A DNA stretch of 5,319 bases from Tannerella sp. (lineage in GTDB: Bacteria > Bacteroidota > Bacteroidia > Bacteroidales > Tannerellaceae): the NCBI GenBank assembly GCA_031272655.1, contig JAISTJ010000161.1:1-5319 (forward strand), written 5' to 3'. This document shows, in pieces, positions 1 through 5,008 of this stretch (the stretch's first letter is position 1; every line of letters begins with the position of its first letter). The translations under genes and the position numbers were made by a program. The notes below the pieces were generated by a model. The model did not search any database. It was not told the DNA's origin and worked only from the letters and a program-made list of their open reading frames with translations.

Positions 1-150
1 AACATACGACCGGAGGGCTTGACCTACGACCGCGCCGCGTTCAAACTTGCCTGGCTGATAGAGAACGCATTCGCAATACGCCGCACCGGTATCGAACTGA
101 AAGACCTTAGCGACGACCCAACCTGCCGCCGCCTTATTCAACCAAGATAA
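1..150 (+). CDS. C-terminal fragment of an unrecognised protein
   Basis: Frame 1 is open from the left edge to a TAA at 148-150, giving 49 residues of a longer protein. The visible part has a likely amphipathic helix (LAWLIENAFAIRRTG, about residues 17-31) followed by a polar, Arg-rich tail ending in RRLIQPR. Third positions are rich in C, and the 150 bases are about 56% G+C by hand count, which fits coding DNA. I do not recognise the family and assign no function. The gene converges on the Omp85 gene with 6 bp between the two stop codons, and no hairpin terminator fits in that gap. Caution: the minus-strand frame opposite is also free of stops over this stretch, so the coding call rests on the protein-like composition of the plus frame. 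Confidence 0.55.
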   Translation, partial: NIRPEGLTYDRAAFKLAWLIENAFAIRRTGIELKDLSDDPTCRRLIQPR

Positions 151-156
151 AAGGAA

Positions 157-1557
157 TCAAAACAAAGGCGCTTTTATCCCGAAATAAAAACCGCCATAGC
201 CCATTTTGTTGATGGCATAACTTGCGTTAAGCACTATGTCATAATAAGTTACGAGGTCAAGACCAAATCCGCTTCCCCATAACAGCGTGTTTGCCAGCGT
301 GTTGGAAGGCGAGCGGTAATCATTGCACACATAACCAAGATCATAAGACAGTTTTGCATACAGGGTGAAGTGAATTTTCTTGAATTTCGCGCCGCTGTCC
401 GACGAGCCGAGTATGAAAATTTTCTTCGGCATCAGGCAATAGCGCAGGTCATTGTTGAGTATTATATGATGCTGACCATCAATGACATAGTAGTCATACC
501 CGGTGATGTTTTTCTCTTCGTATCCTACATGTTGGTCGTAGATATAGGCGTGTTTATTTTTGAAAGTTACGCCCGTATTAAGGCGCGAATCCCAGAACCA
601 GCGCTGCGACAGGGGTTTATAGTATTGAAACCGCAAGTTGAGTTCGCTGTAAAAAAAACGCATCTTGTCGGCCGTAAGTCCTGTTATGGACGAACCGATG
701 AAATAGCCGTCGGTGGGGTAGGCGGCATAATCGCGGTGTTCAAAACTGTACTCATACAGAAAGCTAATTGCGTGATTTATAGCATTTTGAGTACCCCAAT
801 AGTCGCTGTTGTACATCAGTACGGAATCGCCGATATGCGTCCGTTTGTAACCAACATTGAACGAGTGAACCGACCTGATGCCGGGGCGGTAAGTGTAATT
901 GACAACCCCTTCGAATGTGCGGTCGAGAAAGCTGTTGCGGCTTTTCAGGTAAATAACCCTGTCGTTTTCCGAACTGACATTCAAAGTGCGGTTGTACAGC
1001 GCTACCATCGTGAAACCAAGCATCTTGGTACGTTTTTTGTCAAGGGCGATATTGGAATAGCCTAAACGTAAGCCTTTTTCAAAGCCAAAATAGTCGCTTA
1101 TTGTGAATTTATGCCTCAAACCCAGAACGTTATACACGCGCATTCCCCAGCCTATCGTTATGCGGTCGAAGTTGCGGTCGTGAATCCAGTTGCTCAGGTT
1201 GCGGTCTTCGAGTTTGAGGCTCACCTGCGGCCAGTAGTACCATCTTTCCTCAACAGTTATCATGATGACGCACGATTCGCATCCCGAAGCCGTAAGCGTG
1301 TCGGGGATGTAGTCTATATTGACATAGTTGAATAAAGAGGTGTTATTGAGGTGGTTAGTTGCAACTGTCAGCTGTTCAATGAGTTTGTCTTCGGCCATGA
1401 CGTCGCCGACATGAAAAGGTAACTCTCGCAGTATCGTGAAGTCTTTTGTCTGCTTGTTTCCCGATATGCTGATAGCCGATATGCAGATGTCGGTAGCTGT
1501 GATGAATCCGCATATCATAAACGCTTGTACTATACACAATAATACTCTGATAATCAA
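157..1557 (-). CDS. Single-POTRA Omp85-type (BamA/TamA superfamily) outer-membrane protein
   Basis: Predicted outer-membrane beta-barrel of 466 residues. Residues 1-22 are a signal peptide (Arg4, then a hydrophobic stretch). Residues about 25-105 form one POTRA domain, with the typical ISGNKQTKDFTILRELPF, a Gly-Asp turn, SLFNYVNI and a closing VEER. The rest is barrel: aromatic alternating strands, the Omp85-like EHRDYAAYPTDGYF at 273-286, a GYDYYVIDG...NNDLRY block at 353-373 and a C-terminal Phe466 as in BAM-recognised beta-signals. BamA has five POTRA domains in E. coli and TamA has three, so this is a small member; its function (protein or lipid insertion, or secretion) cannot be fixed. 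The lid-loop motif is TGY, not RGY. The start is TTG: an in-frame TAA at 1573-1575 lies just upstream, and the first ATG (codon 14) would destroy the signal peptide. It begins 5 nt after the coiled-coil gene and is probably translationally coupled to it. Confidence 0.85.
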   Translation of the reverse strand: MIIRVLLCIVQAFMICGFITATDICISAISISGNKQTKDFTILRELPFHVGDVMAEDKLIEQLTVATNHLNNTSLFNYVNIDYIPDTLTASGCESCVIMITVEERWYYWPQVSLKLEDRNLSNWIHDRNFDRITIGWGMRVYNVLGLRHKFTISDYFGFEKGLRLGYSNIALDKKRTKMLGFTMVALYNRTLNVSSENDRVIYLKSRNSFLDRTFEGVVNYTYRPGIRSVHSFNVGYKRTHIGDSVLMYNSDYWGTQNAINHAISFLYEYSFEHRDYAAYPTDGYFIGSSITGLTADKMRFFYSELNLRFQYYKPLSQRWFWDSRLNTGVTFKNKHAYIYDQHVGYEEKNITGYDYYVIDGQHHIILNNDLRYCLMPKKIFILGSSDSGAKFKKIHFTLYAKLSYDLGYVCNDYRSPSNTLANTLLWGSGFGLDLVTYYDIVLNASYAINKMGYGGFYFGIKAPLF

Positions 1558-1562
1558 TCTAT

Positions 1563-1949
1563 TTAATCTTTTTTAGCTGCAGCCGCTTTTTCTTTTTCCT
1601 TGACTTTTCTTGCATCTATGGCAGCTTTTTCGGCGTCGGATTTTGCCTTTTCGGCTTTTTTCTCCGCTTTTTCAGCTGCTTTCACGCTCTTTATTGACTT
1701 GTCAATGACTTTCTTTTTAGCGACTAAGTCTTTGTATTGCGCCTCTTTATCAGACAGTTCTTCTTTTAGAGCAGTATTGTCTTTGTCTGCTTTCAGTTTA
1801 AGTTTGACCGTTTTTATTTCTGACGCAAGAACTGCTATCTCCTGTTTGTACTTGGCGCTTAAAGCCTCGTCGCTCAACTCCTGGGCGCTAATCAAGCTTG
1901 TCAGACCTGTCAGCGCGATTGTAATAAAAATAATAACCAACTTTTTCAT
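1563..1949 (-). CDS. Small secreted Lys/Ala/Glu-rich coiled-coil protein
   Basis: A 128-residue protein with a clear signal peptide: MKK, a hydrophobic core from 4 to about 20, and ISA before Gln23 as a likely signal peptidase I site. There is no lipobox Cys, so a soluble periplasmic protein of about 106 residues is expected. Residues about 25-90 look like helical coiled coil (spaced Ile, Leu and Val among Lys, Glu and Asp). Residues 91-128 are a low-complexity tail with about 12 Lys and 13 Ala in 38 positions. I do not recognise a named family. Size, export and helical character recall Skp/OmpH periplasmic chaperones, but no diagnostic motif was seen, so that is only an analogy. It is first in a two-gene unit with the Omp85 protein, behind a strong Bacteroidota promoter. 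The ATG is unambiguous because the signal peptide begins there; no Shine-Dalgarno sequence precedes it. Confidence 0.82.
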   Translation of the reverse strand: MKKLVIIFITIALTGLTSLISAQELSDEALSAKYKQEIAVLASEIKTVKLKLKADKDNTALKEELSDKEAQYKDLVAKKKVIDKSIKSVKAAEKAEKKAEKAKSDAEKAAIDARKVKEKEKAAAAKKD

Positions 1950-1980
1950 ATCTGTAACTTTTTGTTTGATAATTTGACGG

Positions 1981-2012
1981 CAAAGATAAGTGTTGGTTTT
2001 GGTTTTGCCAAA
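1981..2012 (-). promoter_or_regulatory. Bacteroidota-type promoter for the coiled-coil/Omp85 pair
   Basis: On the minus strand, TATCTTTG at 1988-1981 matches the phylum's TAnnTTTG -7 consensus exactly. TTTG at 2012-2009 lies 20 bp upstream, within the expected 19-21 bp spacing of the -33 element. A start of transcription a few bases downstream would leave a leader of roughly 25-30 nt before the ATG at 1949. This is a consensus match only; the start site was not mapped. Confidence 0.72.
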
Positions 2013-2049
2013 AAAATCAGTACTTTTTTTACTTTTCTTCCTTCAATTT

Positions 2050-2652
2050 TTAGAAATCAAGTTTTAGTTGAGTTGCCGGCAATAGTGTGAAAGTGCGGCG
2101 GTGATAAGGTGTTGCGCCGTGTTGACGGATGGCTGTGCGGTGTGTTTCAGTAGGATAACCTTTATTGTCGCACCATTGATATGCCGGAAATTCTTTATCC
2201 AAAGCATACATATATTCGTCGCGGTGTGTTTTAGCAAGCACCGATGCGGCTGCTATAGACATATATTTGCCGTCGCCTTTTATCACTGTCGTGTGCGGGA
2301 CGTCATGGTAAGGCGTAAAACGGTTGCCGTCAATGAGCAGGTGCTCAGGCTGGGGCTTTAACTGAGAAATAGCACGGTGCATGGCAAGAAAGGACGCCTT
2401 AAGGATGTTAATCTTATCTATTTCTTCCGGAGAAACAATCCCAACAGCCCATGATATGGCTTCCTGTTCTATCTCAATTCTGAGCTTATTACGCTGCTTC
2501 TCAGATAGTTGTTTGCTGTCGTTTAGGGTTTCATTGCGGTAATCATTAGGCAGAATAACGGCTGCGGCAAAAACCGCCCCTGCGAGGCATCCGCGCCCTG
2601 CCTCGTCGCAACCACCTTCAATTCGGTCCTTTTGCATATATGGAAGTAACAT
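2050..2652 (-). CDS. rnhB: Ribonuclease HII
   Basis: RNase HII cuts the RNA strand of RNA-DNA hybrids and starts removal of single ribonucleotides misincorporated into DNA. The 200 residues match the usual size (198 in E. coli). Visible signatures: GGCDEAGRG with metal ligands Asp16 and Glu17 and the GRG loop (19-21) that senses the ribonucleotide 2'-OH; LLIDGN with Asp108; the [13 protein letters not shown] helix (133-145) with Asp145; and NKGYPT (163-168), whose Tyr166 corresponds to the conserved tyrosine of the ribonucleotide-recognition site. All catalytic positions are intact. ATG at 2652 is used; an ATG at codon 6 would also keep every motif. The upstream spacer is full of repeats and shows no good -7 box (the best, TAAGATTG at 2720-2713, has one mismatch), so it may depend partly on readthrough from sufS. 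No G+C-rich terminator follows. Confidence 0.97.
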   Translation of the reverse strand: MLLPYMQKDRIEGGCDEAGRGCLAGAVFAAAVILPNDYRNETLNDSKQLSEKQRNKLRIEIEQEAISWAVGIVSPEEIDKINILKASFLAMHRAISQLKPQPEHLLIDGNRFTPYHDVPHTTVIKGDGKYMSIAAASVLAKTHRDEYMYALDKEFPAYQWCDNKGYPTETHRTAIRQHGATPYHRRTFTLLPATQLKLDF

Positions 2653-2660
2653 ATTTTATT

Positions 2661-2688
2661 AGTGATTAGTGATGAATGATGAATTGTG
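2661..2688. repeat. Degenerate 7-bp tandem repeat, GTGAATA-like family
   Basis: Read on the plus strand the units are AGTGATT, AGTGATG, AATGATG and AATTGTG, a 7-bp ladder in which neighbouring units differ by one to a few bases. It starts 8 bp from the rnhB ATG, so it would form the rnhB leader. It resembles the cleaner GTGAATA units at 4974-5008, which read on the minus strand. Confidence 0.6.
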
Positions 2689-2693
2689 GCGCC

Positions 2694-2718
2694 GTCATTG
2701 CGAGGAACGAAGCAATCT
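2694..2718. repeat. Short inverted-repeat element of the GTCATTGCGAGG...GCAATCT type
   Basis: The element contains ATTGC at 2697-2701 and its complement GCAAT at 2712-2716, separated by GAGGAACGAA. From memory, sequences of this form recur as dispersed intergenic palindromes in several unrelated bacterial groups. Only one copy lies in this window, so its repeat status is inferred from that resemblance. It sits between the two tandem-repeat families of this spacer and differs from them in being G+C-richer. Confidence 0.55.
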
Positions 2719-2723
2719 TAGTT

Positions 2724-2890
2724 AAAATAAAAAATAAAAAATAAAAAATAAAACTATAAAAAACTATAAGAAACTATTGAAAACTATATAAAACTTCAAA
2801 CTTCAAACTTCAAACCTCAAACCTCAAACCATAAACTATAAACTATAAACTATAAACTATAAACCATAAACTATAAACTCCTAAACTCCT
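2724..2890. repeat. Mosaic tandem array with 7-, 10- and 8-bp periods
   Basis: On the plus strand: four AAAATAA units (2724-2751); four 10-bp units opening with AAACTAT (2751-2790, sharing one base); then twelve 7-bp units (2791-2874): AAACTTC x3, AAACCTC x2, AAACCAT, AAACTAT x4, AAACCAT, AAACTAT; then AAACTCCT twice (2875-2890). It ends 5 bp from the sufS stop codon. With the two elements before it, it fills almost all of the 243-bp spacer; no gene or RNA gene is seen there. The stepwise single-base drift between units points to growth by slippage or unequal exchange with point mutation. Confidence 0.9.
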
Positions 2891-2895
2891 AACAC

Positions 2896-4107
2896 TTACG
2901 AAAGCATTGTTGCAACTTTTTCAATTCCGTCAATGAATGTATCAACCTCACTTCGGGTATTGTAAAGAGCAAATGAAGCTCGGACAGTACCTTCAATGCC
3001 GAGTGAATGATGCAGCGGCTCAGCGCAGTGATGCCCCGAACGGACGGCAATGCCCAGTTGGTCTAATAGCAAGCCCATGTCATAATGATGTATGTTCCTG
3101 ACTAAGAATGAAATAACGCTGCTTTTTTCTGATGAATTTCCAAAAATCCGCAGTCCGTCAACAGTTCTCATTCGTTTTGTTGCATACTCAAGCAAATCTT
3201 TCTCATGAGTTTGAATAGTTGTTAAACCTATATTATCCACATAATTAAGGGCTTCAGCTAAAGCCGTACTACCGATATAATCGGGCGTACCTGCTTCAAA
3301 CTTAAAAGGTAACTCATTGAATTTTGTTTTCTCGAATGATACGGATGAAATCATCTCGCCGCCGCCTTGATATGGTGGCATTTTGTCTAACCAAACCTCT
3401 TTGCCGTACAACACTCCAATACCTGTCGGCCCATAAATTTTATGAGACGAGAAAGCGTAAAAATCGGCGTCAATAGCTTGAACATCAACGTTCTGATGGG
3501 CTACTGCCTGAGCGCCGTCAATCATTACAGGCACTTCATGCAGATGTGCATAACGTATGATTTTATCAATAGGATTGATGGAGCCAAGAACGTTAGATAT
3601 ATGTGAAACAGATACTAATCGTGTTTTTTCGGAAAACAACCGTTCGTATGCTTCTAAATTAAGTTCTCCTGCTTCATTAAGAGGTATTACTTTGACTGTT
3701 ATGCCTTTACGTGCGGCTTCCAATTGCCAAGGCACTATATTGGAATGATGTTCCATAGTCGAAATAATCACTTCGTCACCGACTGACATAAAGGCTGATG
3801 CAAAACCTGAAGCTACTAAATTTATAGCCTCAGTTGTGCCGCGAGTGAAGATTATTTCCTCAGGTTTGGCGGCGTTTATAAACTTTTGAACCCGTCGTCG
3901 CGCCTGTTCATGCGCCTCCGTAGCCTGCTGACTTAAATAATGCACCCCTCTGTGAATGTTTGCATTTACATTATAATATTCTTCCTCTATTTTTTCAACA
4001 ACACATCTTGGTTTTTGTGTAGTTGCCGCATTATCAAGGTAAACCAACGATTTGTTGTAAACCTTGCGTTGCAAAATAGGGAAGTCTTGCCTTATCGTCT
4101 CGTTCAT
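2896..4107 (-). CDS. sufS: Cysteine desulfurase SufS (group II)
   Basis: PLP enzyme that takes sulfur from cysteine as a persulfide for Fe-S cluster assembly by the SUF system. Numbered from the ATG at 4107 (403 residues; E. coli SufS has 406): YLDNAATTQKP near the N-terminus; TMEHHSN with His at 120-121 over the PLP ring; MIDGAQ with Asp197; SSHKIYGPTG with PLP lysine Lys223; RSGHHCAEPL with the sulfur-accepting Cys361; and Arg376 in VRASFALYNT for substrate carboxylate binding. These track the E. coli positions (His123, Asp200, Lys226, Cys364, Arg379). An in-frame TTG at 4131 would add 8 residues, but it lies inside the promoter -7 box, so the ATG is chosen. No sufB, sufC, sufD or sufE is beside it. 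Hand-counted G+C (about 35-42% in samples) is well below that of tyrA. Confidence 0.96.
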   Translation of the reverse strand: MNETIRQDFPILQRKVYNKSLVYLDNAATTQKPRCVVEKIEEEYYNVNANIHRGVHYLSQQATEAHEQARRRVQKFINAAKPEEIIFTRGTTEAINLVASGFASAFMSVGDEVIISTMEHHSNIVPWQLEAARKGITVKVIPLNEAGELNLEAYERLFSEKTRLVSVSHISNVLGSINPIDKIIRYAHLHEVPVMIDGAQAVAHQNVDVQAIDADFYAFSSHKIYGPTGIGVLYGKEVWLDKMPPYQGGGEMISSVSFEKTKFNELPFKFEAGTPDYIGSTALAEALNYVDNIGLTTIQTHEKDLLEYATKRMRTVDGLRIFGNSSEKSSVISFLVRNIHHYDMGLLLDQLGIAVRSGHHCAEPLHHSLGIEGTVRASFALYNTRSEVDTFIDGIEKVATMLS

Positions 4108-4128
4108 TTTTTTGTAAGTTTGGAACCG

Positions 4129-4157
4129 CAAAAGTACTCATTTTATTGCTATTCAAA
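4129..4157 (-). promoter_or_regulatory. Bacteroidota-type promoter for sufS
   Basis: On the minus strand, TACTTTTG at 4136-4129 fits the TAnnTTTG -7 consensus exactly. A possible -33 TTTG at 4157-4154 lies inside the tyrA stop region, but the 17-bp spacing is shorter than the usual 19-21. It lies in the 45-bp tyrA-sufS gap and would give a leader of only about 15-20 nt. No Shine-Dalgarno sequence precedes the ATG. Confidence 0.6.
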
Positions 4158-4923
4158 CCCTTTTCCTGACATCTTCGAGGAATTTTTTCATCTTATCGGA
4201 ATCTTTTTCTGCGATAATATCCTGAAGTTCAGTTAGTTTCTCTTGAATGCGCGAAATCTGACGCGGCGTGCGGGGGTTGAAGAGTATCTCGGTCAGCAGA
4301 TAGTCGTCTTCCGAAAGCAAGCCGCGCGCGATGCTCTGGTGGCGCTTGAAGGTGGTGCCGGGGGCGTCTTGATGCACCATCGTAGCGGCAAAGACGAGCG
4401 TAGAGGCGAACGGTATGCCGAGAGAATATGCCACAACCCTGTCGTGCTCTTCAAACGTATATTCAAAGACGTTCAGTTTCAATCGGTTATAAATGTCTTT
4501 GAAGAATATCTTGCCCAGATGTACGCCTTCGGAGATGATGATAGTGTTCTCTTCGGCCAAGTTGGCTAAGTTGGCAAAGGTCGGTCCGAACATCGGGTGG
4601 GTAGAGACGTAGGGGAAGCCGCACTGCTCGTAGTACGGCTTCAGGTCGGTCTTTACAGAGGCAATATCGCTTATGATGCAGTTCTTGTTTAAGTATGGCG
4701 TTACAGCCTCAAACGCCTCTATGGTGTGGTTGAGGGTAACGCAGTTGATGAGCAGTTCGGGCGCAAAGTCGGCGATTTCTTCGGGCGACTGCATACGTAC
4801 TGCGTTGTAGATGAAGCGCATGCGGCGAGGGTCTTTCTCCAATACCGCTACCTCGTGGTCAAAACTGAGCAGGTCGGCGAAGAACGCCCCCATCTTCCCC
4901 GCTCCGAGTATCTGGATTCGCAT
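4153..4923 (-). CDS. tyrA: Prephenate dehydrogenase
   Basis: Oxidatively decarboxylates prephenate to 4-hydroxyphenylpyruvate in tyrosine synthesis. The 256 residues begin with a Rossmann nucleotide site, ILGAGKMG (Gly7, Gly9, Gly12); an acidic residue at the end of the second strand (LEKD, Glu29) suggests NAD+ over NADP+. DIASVK (86-91) and THPMFGP (108-114) are TyrA signatures; His109 corresponds to the catalytic histidine of the family. The C-terminal helical dimerisation part includes EEHDRVVAYSLGIPFA (158-173). It is monofunctional: no mutase is fused to it and no ACT domain follows. The chorismate mutase gene that makes its substrate lies just upstream, 81 bp away, so an operon is likely. 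The ATG at 4923 directly follows a 7-bp repeat unit, with no Shine-Dalgarno sequence. Sampled G+C is about 57-60%. Confidence 0.93.
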   Translation of the reverse strand: MRIQILGAGKMGAFFADLLSFDHEVAVLEKDPRRMRFIYNAVRMQSPEEIADFAPELLINCVTLNHTIEAFEAVTPYLNKNCIISDIASVKTDLKPYYEQCGFPYVSTHPMFGPTFANLANLAEENTIIISEGVHLGKIFFKDIYNRLKLNVFEYTFEEHDRVVAYSLGIPFASTLVFAATMVHQDAPGTTFKRHQSIARGLLSEDDYLLTEILFNPRTPRQISRIQEKLTELQDIIAEKDSDKMKKFLEDVRKRV

Positions 4924-5008
4924 AGTTTATAGTTTATGAGTTTATAGTTTATAGTTTATAGTTAATGATTTACTATTCACTGTTCACTGTTCACTATTCA
5001 CTATTCAC
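4924..5008. repeat. Composite 7-bp tandem array filling the chorismate mutase-tyrA spacer
   Basis: Read on the minus (coding) strand from 5008: GTGAATA x2, GTGAACA x2, GTGAATA, GTAAATC, ATTAACT, ATAAACT x2, an 8-bp ATAAACTC, then ATAAACT x2, followed at once by the tyrA ATG. The first unit overlaps the stop codon of the upstream gene (TGA at 5007-5005). The spacer contains nothing else, and no promoter or terminator is seen. The two unit families grade into each other through the intermediates GTAAATC and ATTAACT. Confidence 0.9.

Noticed and set aside
1..150. Minus-strand frame, free of stops, opposite the left-edge fragment
   Set aside because: It directly follows the Omp85 stop in the same frame and has only a TTG as an early start. 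The plus frame reads more like a protein. I could not exclude it fully, and the plus call is given reduced confidence.
370..1065. Plus-strand open frame of 231 codons opposite the Omp85 gene
   Set aside because: The minus frame has a signal peptide, POTRA motifs, barrel motifs and a terminal Phe. The plus frame has no recognisable domain and is an antisense shadow.
1600..1977. Plus-strand Ala/Ser/Phe-rich open frame opposite the coiled-coil gene
   Set aside because: Its composition is what the reverse complement of Lys/Glu/Ala codons produces, and it runs through the opposing promoter region.
2010..2030. A7-TCAGTAC-T7 inverted repeat after rnhB as a terminator
   Set aside because: The stem is seven A:T pairs with no G:C, too weak for a confident intrinsic terminator, and it overlaps the -33 region of the next promoter. 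It might still pause polymerase.
2713..2720. TAAGATTG as the rnhB -7 box
   Set aside because: It has one mismatch to TAnnTTTG, no TTTG at the right distance upstream, and it lies inside the palindromic element.
2724..2890. CRISPR array
   Set aside because: Units are 7-10 bp with no spacers, far shorter than CRISPR repeats, and no cas gene is nearby.
4243..4932. Plus-strand open frames opposite tyrA
   Set aside because: They are antisense to a gene with intact TyrA motifs and show no domain of their own.
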